NCBI GenBank assembly: GCA_029260735.1
Contig: JAJDCR010000092.1
Span: 1 to 64,000, forward strand
Length of the DNA stretch: 64,000 bases
Direction: 5' to 3'
DNA from: Planctomycetota bacterium
GTDB taxonomy: Bacteria > Planctomycetota > Uabimicrobiia > Uabimicrobiales > Uabimicrobiaceae
The notes beneath the pieces were generated by a model. That model searched no databases, was not told where the DNA came from, and saw only the letters and a list, made by a program, of their open reading frames with translations. Shown here piece by piece: positions 8,784 to 17,563 of this stretch. Within the stretch, counting starts at the first letter, position 1; each line of letters opens with the position of its first letter. The position numbers and the translations under genes were made by a program.

Positions 8784-9560
8784 ATGAACTTAAAGACAGC
8801 TTTAGGAGTTCACTCAGGTGAAGTGATTGCGATTATTGGAGCAGGAGGAAAAACCACTTTAATGTTCTCTTTGGCTCAAGAACTATTGACCCCCTCTCAA
8901 TTAGTAATAACAACAACCACAACTAAAATCTATCCTCCCAATTCTAAAGAAACTTGTTTAGTAGGATTTATCCAAGAAAAATCTAACTTGAAAAATTTAT
9001 TAGATCAATGCCAAGATCTTCCCCACGTTACACTGGTAAGCCAGTACTTAAAAGAAAAAAGAAAACTAGCCGGAATTTCTCCCGAAGTGATAAGTCAACT
9101 CAAACGATTTTCAGAAGTAGAGAATATTTTAATCGAAGCAGATGGGGCTGCTCGCCGGCCTTTCAAAGCTCCTCGCTTCCCTTACGAACCAGTGGTACCT
9201 AGTTGCACGGATAAAGTTATTGTTATGATGGGAGCGGAGGTTATAGGAAAACCATTAACTTCAGAATATGTTTTTCGATGGGAAATTGCTTCTAAATTAA
9301 GTGAGTTAGCATGGGGGAAGCCTTTAACAATAGAAGCGATTCAAAAAATACTGCTTCATCCTCAAGGGCTTTTGGCAACATCGCCTTCTCAAGCAGAAAT
9401 TATTTTGTGGATAAACAAGCTGGATTTACAAGAAGACTATGCGTCTGTCTGCTCTTTAGCGGAAAAAATTCTTTCGTCGCCTCAATCCCCCATCCAAAAA
9501 GTGGTATTGGGACAACTTAAAAAAGCAAACTCCATTGTCCGAGTAATGGAGAAAATTTAG
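8784..9560 (+). CDS. yqeC: YqeC-like selenium cofactor biosynthesis protein
   Basis: Encodes 258 residues. A P-loop near the N terminus (GAGGKTT, residues ~19-25) is followed by TTTTKIYPP and IEADGAARRPFKAP, the motifs that define the YqeC family (putative selenium-dependent hydroxylase accessory protein). It probably binds a nucleotide. In other genomes it sits with molybdenum hydroxylase and selenium genes; none are adjacent here. The start has GGGGAAAA just upstream. Confidence 0.8.
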   Translation: MNLKTALGVHSGEVIAIIGAGGKTTLMFSLAQELLTPSQLVITTTTTKIYPPNSKETCLVGFIQEKSNLKNLLDQCQDLPHVTLVSQYLKEKRKLAGISPEVISQLKRFSEVENILIEADGAARRPFKAPRFPYEPVVPSCTDKVIVMMGAEVIGKPLTSEYVFRWEIASKLSELAWGKPLTIEAIQKILLHPQGLLATSPSQAEIILWINKLDLQEDYASVCSLAEKILSSPQSPIQKVVLGQLKKANSIVRVMEKI

Positions 9561-9822
9561 GCACCGACGTCAAAACATTTCATAGAAACATTTTTTTATT
9601 TTTCTGGAAGAGTTTGCTAGGGCCTGTCATCATTTAGGTTTTGTTTAGTATCTAAAGTTCTTGTGAAATATAGGAAGGTGCGACAAGTGCGCATAATTTC
9701 CTTCTGTAATCGAGGAGCAACGCCCCTAGATTATTACACAAGGGCTAGAGAATGAATAAAATTTAAAGGATAACACGTCCTAAACAAACAAATTCCTAAC
9801 AATTGTGAAGGTTTAGATAATT

Positions 9823-10902
9823 ATGGAAAGAAAGTCCAATTTTAATGCTGGTCCTGCGACCTTACCTTTACCTGTCTTAGAAAAAATTCAGGCGGAGATG
9901 ATTGATTTTCGAGGTGCAGGAATGTCTATTTTGGAAATGAGCCATCGCTCCAAAGAGTTTACCGCTGTTTTAGATAATACCAAGGCCAGCTTACGTGAAG
10001 TAATGGATATTCCTAGTGATTATGAGATCCTTTTCTTAGGAGGAGGAGCTAGTCAACAATTTGCCATGATTCCGATGAACTTTCTCCAAACAGGGCAAAA
10101 AGCAGATTATATTTCGACAGGGAGTTGGTCCCAAAAAGCGATAAAGGAAGCCAAAGCATTTGGTGATATTCAAGTGGTAGGGAGCTCTGAAGATCAGAAT
10201 TTTTCCTTTATTCCCCAAAATTTAGAGTTTTCTCCCGGTGCTCAATATGTTCACCTGACTTCAAATAATACCATTTTTGGGACTCAATGGAAAAACTATC
10301 CCGAGACAAAAAATATACCTCTTTTTGCTGATCTTTCTTCGGACATTCTATGCCGAAAAACTGATGTTAGTCAGTTTTCTCTAATTTATGCGGGGGCACA
10401 AAAGAATGCAGGACCAGCTGGAGTCACCATTATTATTGCTCGTCGTGAGTTTTTAGAAAAAGACAAGAATGATATTCCTATTATTTTTCGATATAAAACT
10501 CACTTAGAAAAAGATTCTTGCTATAATACTCCACCGGTTTTCCAAATATATGTTGTTGGCCTAGTTTTAGAGTGGATCAAAGAATTTGGTGGCCTTCTTA
10601 AAATGGGAGAACATAACCAGAGAAAAGCCGATTTACTCTACAACACGATTGATGAAAATCCTGGTTTTTATAAGGGGACTGCTGAAAAAGAAAGTCGCTC
10701 TTTAATGAACGCGACCTTTCGTCTCCCCAGTGAAGATTTAGAAAGTAAATTTATCTCTGAAGCATCAAGTTTAAATCTACATGGCCTTAAAGGCCATCGT
10801 TCAGCCGGAGGCATTCGGGCTTCAATGTACAACGCTCTCCCCTTTGAAGCAGTAGAAAAACTAACTAGTTTCATGAAAGATTTTGCCCAAAAAAACAGCT
10901 AG
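9823..10902 (+). CDS. serC: Phosphoserine aminotransferase
   Basis: Encodes 359 residues, the normal size for SerC. It opens with NFNAGPATLP and contains FLGGGASQQF, SDILCR and the PLP lysine in GAQKNAGPAG (Lys194). The C-terminal RSAGGIRASMYNA motif is typical. The enzyme transaminates 3-phosphohydroxypyruvate to phosphoserine in serine synthesis, and also acts in pyridoxal phosphate synthesis. It leads a tight three-gene cluster: its stop overlaps the ribosome binding site of the ABC ATPase gene that follows 10 bases later. Confidence 0.97.
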   Translation: MERKSNFNAGPATLPLPVLEKIQAEMIDFRGAGMSILEMSHRSKEFTAVLDNTKASLREVMDIPSDYEILFLGGGASQQFAMIPMNFLQTGQKADYISTGSWSQKAIKEAKAFGDIQVVGSSEDQNFSFIPQNLEFSPGAQYVHLTSNNTIFGTQWKNYPETKNIPLFADLSSDILCRKTDVSQFSLIYAGAQKNAGPAGVTIIIARREFLEKDKNDIPIIFRYKTHLEKDSCYNTPPVFQIYVVGLVLEWIKEFGGLLKMGEHNQRKADLLYNTIDENPGFYKGTAEKESRSLMNATFRLPSEDLESKFISEASSLNLHGLKGHRSAGGIRASMYNALPFEAVEKLTSFMKDFAQKNS

Positions 10903-10912
10903 GAGCAATACT

Positions 10913-11995
10913 ATGGCGGGTGTTAAGTTTGTCCATGTATACAAAAGATACCAAGATGTCGAAACTATTGCTGATTTTAATTTAGAAATTCAAGATAAAG
11001 AGTTTCTCGTTTTAGTCGGTCCTAGTGGTTGTGGAAAGTCCACTACGCTGAGAATGATAGCAGGCTTGGAAACCGTTTCTCAAGGTGATCTCCTAATAGG
11101 AGAGAGAAAAGTAAACGATGTTCCTCCTCGCAATCGTAATATTGCAATGGTTTTTCAAAACTATGCCCTATACCCTCACCTTAGTGTAAAAGATAATATG
11201 GGCTTTAGTCTACGGATGCAAGGGGTGAAGGCCCAAGTAGTAGAAGAAAAAGTTAAGCAAGTTTCAGAAACTTTAGGTCTCGATCAATTACTTCACCGCA
11301 AACCAAAAGAGCTTTCGGGAGGCCAAAGACAGCGAGTAGCTATTGGACGAGCTATAGTTAGAGATCCCGAGGTTTTTCTTTTTGATGAGCCTCTCTCTAA
11401 TTTAGATGCCAAGCTTCGCGTTCAAATGCGTGTGGAACTTTCTAAGTTGCACCGACGATTAAACACAACCATTGTTTATGTCACTCATGACCAAATTGAA
11501 GCTATGACCTTAGCGGATAGAATTGTTATCATGAAAGATGGTTTTATTCAACAAGTTGGACCTCCTCTTGAAGTTTATCAAAAGCCCGCAAATGCTTTTG
11601 TGGGACAATTCATTGGTAGCCCTTCCATGAATCAAATTTCCGTCGAAGTGCAAAGCGAAGGAAGTATCCTTCAAGGAGAAGGAGTAAAAGTTTCTTTGGA
11701 TTCTGCTACGAGTTCTTCTTTGAAGAAACAAGGGACGAATAAAGTACTTTTAGGTATTCGCCCCGAAGACATTTTTGTCACAACAGAAAAAAATGCCTGT
11801 TTTCAAGCCAAAGTAGAGGTAATAGAGTTGATTGGAAATGAAAGCTATATCTATTTCTCTTTGGAAAATAAACAATGGGTAGCTCGGAGTGAAAGTATCT
11901 CTGAGCTAAAAGAAGGCGAAATAGCTCATTTTGCAGTCAAACAAGATAAACTCCATCTTTTCAGTGAAGATGGTAGTACAAGAATATGTGAATAA
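10913..11995 (+). CDS. ABC transporter ATPase, MalK/UgpC/MsmK type
   Basis: Encodes 360 residues from ATG 10913, chosen because AGGAG at 10901-10905 lies at good distance. It has Walker A GPSGCGKST (36-44), the Q-loop, the signature LSGGQRQRVAIGRA, Walker B VFLFDEPLSNLDAKL, the switch His in VTHDQ and a C-terminal TOBE-like regulatory domain. The family energises carbohydrate or glycerol-phosphate importers. No permease or binding protein lies nearby, so it may be a shared ATPase serving transporters elsewhere, as MsmK does. Confidence 0.95.
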   Translation: MAGVKFVHVYKRYQDVETIADFNLEIQDKEFLVLVGPSGCGKSTTLRMIAGLETVSQGDLLIGERKVNDVPPRNRNIAMVFQNYALYPHLSVKDNMGFSLRMQGVKAQVVEEKVKQVSETLGLDQLLHRKPKELSGGQRQRVAIGRAIVRDPEVFLFDEPLSNLDAKLRVQMRVELSKLHRRLNTTIVYVTHDQIEAMTLADRIVIMKDGFIQQVGPPLEVYQKPANAFVGQFIGSPSMNQISVEVQSEGSILQGEGVKVSLDSATSSSLKKQGTNKVLLGIRPEDIFVTTEKNACFQAKVEVIELIGNESYIYFSLENKQWVARSESISELKEGEIAHFAVKQDKLHLFSEDGSTRICE

Positions 11996-12006
11996 GGAGA
12001 AAATGA

Positions 12007-13674
12007 ATGAAAAAGGGTAAAACTACCCCCAAAACAACGAAAGCTACTAAGTCTAAGGAGACTACAGTAGCCGGACCTAAGTCAGCAGGCAGACCTCGAA
12101 AAGCAAAAAATGCTACAGAAACTAAAGTAAAAGCTTTAGAAAGCAAAGTAGTAGCAAGTAAAGCTGAAAAAAATGAGGTTGAGCCTGCAAAAAAAAGAGG
12201 AAGAAAAGCAAAAGTAGAGAAAGTTGTTGAAAAACCAAAAATGAACTCTAGTAAAGCCAAAAGTGAGCCAAAAACAAGCTCTAGTAAAGCCAGTGAGCCA
12301 AAAACCACTTCGGCAAATAAATCTAGTAGCAAGCCAGAAAAAACCGCTTCAAAAAGCAGCGAAAAAAAATCGAGTAAAAGCACTCCTACTGTTTCTAAAT
12401 TGATTGGTTTGATGGACCCTAACAGTTACTCTTTTCGAGTTTCTCTAGAAAAACTCATTGCTTTTTTAGATCCTCATATCAAGTACAAAGGGAAAGTTCA
12501 CCATGTGACAACTCGTAGAATATCAACTCGTCCTTATGATGTTCTACAAGCGGAGTGCCCTTACCATGCTATAGTTAACCGAGGAGCTCACTGGAATCCT
12601 CATCATAATAGTTTTTTTATGACGATTGGTCATGATAGTTATCTTCTTAATGATATGATCTCTTTTAAGGCTATTAACAAGAATACTAGTTATGGTCACA
12701 TGTACAAGCTAGGCTTGAAAATTCCTGCAACACTAGCTGTTCCTCAACAAAACTACGATGAACTGAAAAAAGATGAGAAGGCGATTCCTGAGCTTATTTT
12801 CTCAGAACATGAGTTCTTTGATTTGCAAGACATTGGTGATGAAGTAGGCTACCCTGCTTACCTAAAACCTCAATCTGGTGGTGGCTGGGTCGGAGTTGTT
12901 AAAGTGAATAACGCCGAAGAACTAACAGATGCTTACCGAGTTTCTGGGGATAAACCCATGAATTTGCAAAAGGCAATTGATTACCGCGAATTCGTACGTA
13001 CAGTAGGAATTGGTCCTCAAATGTCTCCTATGCATTACAACCCTAAAGCCAAGCTGTCTCACGATCGTTACCTTCGGTCTCCTGAACAAGCTATTGAATT
13101 CAACTTTATATCACCAGAAGAACGTGCTGAAATTTGCAAAATTTCCAAAGTGATCAATGCCTTCTATGGATGGGATCACAACTCTTGTGAAACTTTAATT
13201 GGCCATGACCATCAGTTGTATCCTATTGATTTTGCTAACGCTTATCCTGATAGTGCTTTGACTTCTCTACAATTTCACTTCCCTGATATTGTCAAAGCAA
13301 TGGCTCGCTGGATGATTTTCTGTGCAGTAAGCGAGAAGAAAAAATCTTTCAATTTTGCTCGTGATTGGCAAAAGTACTTTGCCATTGCTAAGAAAGATAA
13401 TCTTAGCTACGAAGAAAAATTGGATCAATATGTTGCTATTGCAGATGAATATTTTGAGACAGAAAAATTCGAAAAATTCTGCCAAGAGTGTTTACCTGAT
13501 TTTGAAGAAAAAGCTCTTGAGTTCTTTTCTAGCGATGATTTCAATGAAATTATTGAAACAGAAGTAGGTTATTATTTTAATATACCAAAAGAAATTCCTG
13601 AGCAAATAGCTCATTACCAAGGAATTCATAATTTCTGGATTCAATGCGAAAAGCACCGCTTGGGCAAAGCTTAA
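12007..13674 (+). CDS. ATP-grasp-like protein with Lys-rich AT-hook-like N-terminal tail
   Basis: Encodes 555 residues, starting 11 bases after the ABC ATPase gene (AAGGAG at 11994-11999). Residues 1-130 are almost only Lys, Ala, Ser, Thr, Glu and Pro, with AT-hook-like GRPRK and RGRKAK cores. This resembles histone H1 tails. Residues ~140-555 form a globular domain with YPAYLKPQSGGGWVGVVKV and YPIDFANAYPDS, which resemble the nucleotide-binding loop and metal-binding strand of ATP-grasp ligases. The substrate is unknown. An enzyme tethered to nucleic acid by a charged tail is my inference; a solubility tail is the alternative. Confidence 0.6.
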   Translation: MKKGKTTPKTTKATKSKETTVAGPKSAGRPRKAKNATETKVKALESKVVASKAEKNEVEPAKKRGRKAKVEKVVEKPKMNSSKAKSEPKTSSSKASEPKTTSANKSSSKPEKTASKSSEKKSSKSTPTVSKLIGLMDPNSYSFRVSLEKLIAFLDPHIKYKGKVHHVTTRRISTRPYDVLQAECPYHAIVNRGAHWNPHHNSFFMTIGHDSYLLNDMISFKAINKNTSYGHMYKLGLKIPATLAVPQQNYDELKKDEKAIPELIFSEHEFFDLQDIGDEVGYPAYLKPQSGGGWVGVVKVNNAEELTDAYRVSGDKPMNLQKAIDYREFVRTVGIGPQMSPMHYNPKAKLSHDRYLRSPEQAIEFNFISPEERAEICKISKVINAFYGWDHNSCETLIGHDHQLYPIDFANAYPDSALTSLQFHFPDIVKAMARWMIFCAVSEKKKSFNFARDWQKYFAIAKKDNLSYEEKLDQYVAIADEYFETEKFEKFCQECLPDFEEKALEFFSSDDFNEIIETEVGYYFNIPKEIPEQIAHYQGIHNFWIQCEKHRLGKA

Positions 13675-13688
13675 AAGCCTCATCTAAA

Positions 13689-13746
13689 GTCTATCAGAAA
13701 AATGGTTTATCGAGAAAGAGTTCTCTATAAACCATTTTTCGGTAGA
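13689..13746 (+). terminator. Terminator of the serC cluster
   Basis: A perfect 14-bp stem (13697-13710 with 13727-13740) extends outward with a few mismatches to 13689-13746. It is followed by a T-rich run (CCTTTTTTG). It closes the serC operon. Confidence 0.8.
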
Positions 13747-13768
13747 CCTTTTTTGAAATTTCCAATAT

Positions 13769-13811
13769 AATTCATGAGCAATGAACCTAATCCATTCATT
13801 GCTCATGAATT
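13769..13811. repeat. Perfect 17-bp inverted repeat upstream of kinase genes
   Basis: The arms 13769-13785 and 13795-13811 are perfectly complementary around a 9-base spacer. The repeat lies about 60 bases before the first kinase start and just after the serC-cluster terminator. It has no T run. It could be an operator, an mRNA stem or a second terminator. Confidence 0.6.
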
Positions 13812-13869
13812 CTTATAACCGGCAACAAAAAATTTTGTAAATCTCATAAATGTGGATAGAGAGAAATAT

Positions 13870-16323
13870 ATGGAGTCCCCTGCACTATCAAAGAAAAGAG
13901 CCCTGGAACGAATATTTGTTTTTCAAGCGGTTGAAAATGGACAGTTAACTGTTGAGCAGTTAAAAGAATGTATTGATACCCAAGAAGAGCGCGGAGGGGG
14001 AAATCTCTTAACAATCTGTAAAGAAAAAGGTTACCTTACCTCTTCTCAAGTAAAACAACTTATGAGCAAGCGTTTGGATGCCAATGCTGCTCGTGCCGTT
14101 GTTGACATCCTTAGTCCTCGCCAAGAAAAATCAGAACAACTTATTCAAGTTTCCGATGTAGACGTTTCTGAAGATGGTACAACCCAAGTACCTAGCATGA
14201 TGGCAGCAGAAGAAAAGCAGGACTATGAAAGACTACTTGCAGAAAAAGACAAACTTTTAGCCCGAGAACAAAAACAACGCGAATTCTTAAAACGTAAACT
14301 TGACGATTATGTGATGAAGCTTACGACCCATGAAGAAGAGAAACATATTCTTGTTGAGCAAAAGCAAAGAGAAATTGAAACTTTAGAGTCCGAACTTACT
14401 TGCTACAAAGGACTTCATCAACAATCAGAAGAAAATAGTAATACTCTCCAAGAAGAGTTCGAGGAAGTTCGTAAGTTACTTGAAAGAGAAAAGCATAAAT
14501 CTCGTGGCTTATTTAATCTAGTTGATGAAAGTGGAAAAGAACTCACGATTTCAGAAGAGAGTAAGCGAACTGCAGAAACCGAGCTTGAAAAAGAGAAAAA
14601 AGAGCTTGAGTACGTTCTTGGAAAACTTGAGAAAGAAAGCAATGAGCGACAAAAGTGGAAAAAGTCTTGCGAAGAATCGGAAGAAGTTCGTCTAAAACTC
14701 GCCAATAAACTGAAAAAGCTTGAGGAAGAGCAAGAAGGTAGCGAAGAGGCCAAGAGAACACTGTGGGAAAATCTTGAGAAGCTAGAAAATGAAAAAATCA
14801 AGCTGGAAGAGAATCTAAATGAACTTAAGAAAGATTTTCAAAACCAGCGTAAGCATACTCATGATATGGAGGTGCAACTACGAGAAGTATCCCAGCTTCC
14901 TCAAGAAGTAGAAGAAAATCAGGCCAAGCTAGAAGAAGAAGTTGAGCAAAAAGGTAAACTGCTGGAAGAAATAGAACAGCAAGTGGCTAAGGAGAATAAA
15001 CTCCGCAAAGAAATTGATGATTTTGCTGAACAACTGAAAAGTGTTCAGGAAGAAAAAGAGCAAGCTTCTAAAAAATTGCAAGAGGAAACGGAAAAACTCA
15101 ACAAGAAAATTGAAGAAATCAATCAAGAAAAAGAATCTCTCAGCGAAAAACTTCTTCAAGAAACGCGCCAACTTAAAAACCAGTTTGAACAACAAAAAGC
15201 TGAAATGGAAGAGAGTTTCCACCAACAACAAGTTGTTATTGAAACGGATCTATCTCAATATCGACACAAAAGCGAAGATCTTGAAGCAAAACTTCAACAA
15301 TATCAGCGATCTTTAACCGAATGGGATGAATTAGACAAAGAGAAGCAAGCATCTAAAAAACTCCTGGAACAAGAAAGAGAAAAAAATAAGAAACTCGAAC
15401 AAGCTCGTTTCGTTTTAGAAAGACAACTCAAAGAGAGCGAAGAGTTGATGAAACGTTTCCAGCAAATCTATGTTGATGGAGAGCTAGAAACGGGCATTAC
15501 ACTACAGGGCAGCAATGGTGAATTTTACACCATTCAAAAAATGCTAGGCCGAGGGGGAATGGGTATTGCCTATTCTGCTTTGCGTGGTTCAGATGAAAAC
15601 ATTGTTGTCATTAAGACCCTTCTTCCCGATGCGATGGCCGATCTGAAAGTTTTAATGAGATTTGTCCAAGAAGCTCGCACAATCCTCAGTTTTGATCATG
15701 AAAACCTAGTGGGAGGTTTTGATTTTCATCAAGGACGAGAGCTCTGTTATTTTGTAATGGAATTTTTGGACGGAGACTCTGTTGAAGATATGCTAGATGA
15801 ACAAGCGTTTCTGGATGTGATAGAAGCCACTAAAATTGTTTTAGGAGTGGCTCGTGCCCTAGAGTATTTAGAGCGCAATAGCTTAGTCCATAGAGATGTT
15901 AAGCCTGCGAATATACTTTATACCAATGCTGGCGTGGCCAAACTCGTCGACTTTGGAATTGTAAAAATGACAGACCGAACTTGCTCTCTGACAACAGAAG
16001 GAATTATCCTAGGAACACCTTACTACTTATCTCCTGAGCAAACATATCAAACCGATGTAGATATCCGAAGCGATATTTACAGCTTAGGAGCTACTTATTA
16101 CCATATGGTAGTAGGAGAAGTTCCTTTTCCTGGTGATAACCCCATCGATGTTATTCAAAAGCGTTTGGTCAAATCTCCTCGTCCTGGTAAAGTCAAGCCA
16201 GACCTTCCTCGTTCTGTTTGCAATATTATTGAAAAAATGATGAATAAAAAAGCTCAAAAACGCCATACTAGTGCCGCTGATCTAGTGATTGAAATGGAAA
16301 GCGTTTTAAAGAAAATCTCTTAG
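13870..16323 (+). CDS. Ser/Thr protein kinase with long N-terminal coiled coil
   Basis: Encodes 817 residues from ATG 13870; a GTG at 13852 would add six residues but lacks a ribosome binding site. Residues ~1-75 form a small helical domain (LTVEQLKECIDTQ...LTSSQVKQLM), similar in pattern to N-terminal domains of type II secretion/pilus ATPases. About 115-540 is an almost uninterrupted Glu/Lys/Gln coiled coil. The kinase domain occupies ~550-815: GRGGMG loop, Lys582, HRDVKPAN with Asp676, DFG with Asp694, and GTPYYLSPEQ. All catalytic residues are present. There is no membrane segment. A second kinase gene begins 12 bases downstream. Confidence 0.93.
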   Translation: MESPALSKKRALERIFVFQAVENGQLTVEQLKECIDTQEERGGGNLLTICKEKGYLTSSQVKQLMSKRLDANAARAVVDILSPRQEKSEQLIQVSDVDVSEDGTTQVPSMMAAEEKQDYERLLAEKDKLLAREQKQREFLKRKLDDYVMKLTTHEEEKHILVEQKQREIETLESELTCYKGLHQQSEENSNTLQEEFEEVRKLLEREKHKSRGLFNLVDESGKELTISEESKRTAETELEKEKKELEYVLGKLEKESNERQKWKKSCEESEEVRLKLANKLKKLEEEQEGSEEAKRTLWENLEKLENEKIKLEENLNELKKDFQNQRKHTHDMEVQLREVSQLPQEVEENQAKLEEEVEQKGKLLEEIEQQVAKENKLRKEIDDFAEQLKSVQEEKEQASKKLQEETEKLNKKIEEINQEKESLSEKLLQETRQLKNQFEQQKAEMEESFHQQQVVIETDLSQYRHKSEDLEAKLQQYQRSLTEWDELDKEKQASKKLLEQEREKNKKLEQARFVLERQLKESEELMKRFQQIYVDGELETGITLQGSNGEFYTIQKMLGRGGMGIAYSALRGSDENIVVIKTLLPDAMADLKVLMRFVQEARTILSFDHENLVGGFDFHQGRELCYFVMEFLDGDSVEDMLDEQAFLDVIEATKIVLGVARALEYLERNSLVHRDVKPANILYTNAGVAKLVDFGIVKMTDRTCSLTTEGIILGTPYYLSPEQTYQTDVDIRSDIYSLGATYYHMVVGEVPFPGDNPIDVIQKRLVKSPRPGKVKPDLPRSVCNIIEKMMNKKAQKRHTSAADLVIEMESVLKKIS

Positions 16324-16335
16324 GGGAAATAAAGC

Positions 16336-17460
16336 GTGGATGAATCCTGGAAAGGAAAAATAGTTGGCAAGTGCAAGCTAGAAAAACCGATTGGAGATGG
16401 GGCTGCTGGAGTTGTTTATAAAGCTCGCCATATAACGCTGGATATTGATGTGGCAGTAAAACTATTGCTACCTCACCAATGTAAAGATGACACTATTCTA
16501 CGTTTCCAACAAGAAGCACGCACTGCTGGCCTCTTAGATCATGAGTATGTCGTCAAGATCTTTGATGTAGGCTACGAAAATAAAGTTCATTACATTGTTA
16601 GGGAGTATGTCGATGGGCATAGTGTCGAATACTATCTAGCAAAACAAGGGGCTCTTCCTCTACGAAAATCGACTCAAATAGTTAAAAAAATCGCCGAAGG
16701 TTTAGCTGCTGCCCACGCCGTTGACATTCTCCACCGAGATATCAAGCCAGCCAATGTTCTTCTGGGAAAAAATGGAGAAGTAAAAATTGCTGACTTTGGA
16801 GTTGCCCGTCTTTCTTCTCGGAACACTCGTTTAACACAAGCAGGCTCTATCATTGGAACTCTCGCCTACACAGCTCCTGAACAATTTAAAGGAGAGGCTA
16901 ACCAAAGCTCGGACTTGTACTCGCTGGGCATCACCTATTTTGAAATGCTCAGTGGGCAACCTCCCTATAAAGGACATAATCCGCTAGAGTACATTCATCA
17001 TCATGTTCACTCTCCCATTCCCTCTATTCGAGACCAACGAGCAGAAGTTCCCGAAGGCATCGATGCTATTATTTCTCGGCTTATGGAAAAAGATTACCTT
17101 GATCGCTTTGCCAATGCAAGCGAATTAGCCAAAGCACTTGAACCCTACACTCAAAAGAAAACAGATCTTGCCACAAAAAAGTATGCTCCAAGTTCTGTTC
17201 ACAGTTCAACAAAAAAAGATACTGAATCATTAACCAAAAATGAAAATAAAGAAGCTTCAAAAGGCTTTTCAAAAAACAACTTAAGCATTAATAAAGAAGA
17301 ACTGGATGGGCTAGAGACCTTTGAGGCGACAATTGATCCTCCTACTGGATTATCAAGTTTTTGGGTAAAAACGATCACTTTTTTGTTACTTTTTATGGCT
17401 TCTATTAGTTTTAGTGTTGCCCTTTTCATTTTTTGGTTTAAATGGAAGAAGGGGCTTTAA
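16336..17460 (+). CDS. Tail-anchored Ser/Thr protein kinase
   Basis: Encodes 374 residues from GTG 16336 (AGGGGAA upstream; the nearby ATG is out of frame). The kinase domain fills residues ~10-270: Gly-loop GDGAAG (20-25), Lys42, HRDIKPAN with Asp135, DFG with Asp153, GTLAYTAPEQ. A Lys/Ser-rich linker follows. A hydrophobic helix (~341-367) then ends in KWKKGL, so nothing substantial lies beyond the membrane. This differs from PknB-type kinases with large outer sensor domains. Co-transcription with the coiled-coil kinase suggests a joint pathway or cross-phosphorylation. Confidence 0.93.
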   Translation: MDESWKGKIVGKCKLEKPIGDGAAGVVYKARHITLDIDVAVKLLLPHQCKDDTILRFQQEARTAGLLDHEYVVKIFDVGYENKVHYIVREYVDGHSVEYYLAKQGALPLRKSTQIVKKIAEGLAAAHAVDILHRDIKPANVLLGKNGEVKIADFGVARLSSRNTRLTQAGSIIGTLAYTAPEQFKGEANQSSDLYSLGITYFEMLSGQPPYKGHNPLEYIHHHVHSPIPSIRDQRAEVPEGIDAIISRLMEKDYLDRFANASELAKALEPYTQKKTDLATKKYAPSSVHSSTKKDTESLTKNENKEASKGFSKNNLSINKEELDGLETFEATIDPPTGLSSFWVKTITFLLLFMASISFSVALFIFWFKWKKGL

Positions 17461-17563
17461 AAATACCCGAGCCTTTTATCTAAGACATTTATAAACTGAG
17501 ATATATTATCAATTATCAAGAGAACCATTAGATTTTTTGATTTTTCCATCTAAGGAGGAAATT

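Noticed and set aside
9561..9822. Possible riboswitch upstream of serC
   Set aside because: I could find only short pairing segments (GGAA/TTCC) and no match to a known aptamer core.
14418..15231. Ser/Phe-rich antisense frames opposite the kinase coiled coil
   Set aside because: They are complements of Glu/Lys-rich codons and carry no independent signals.
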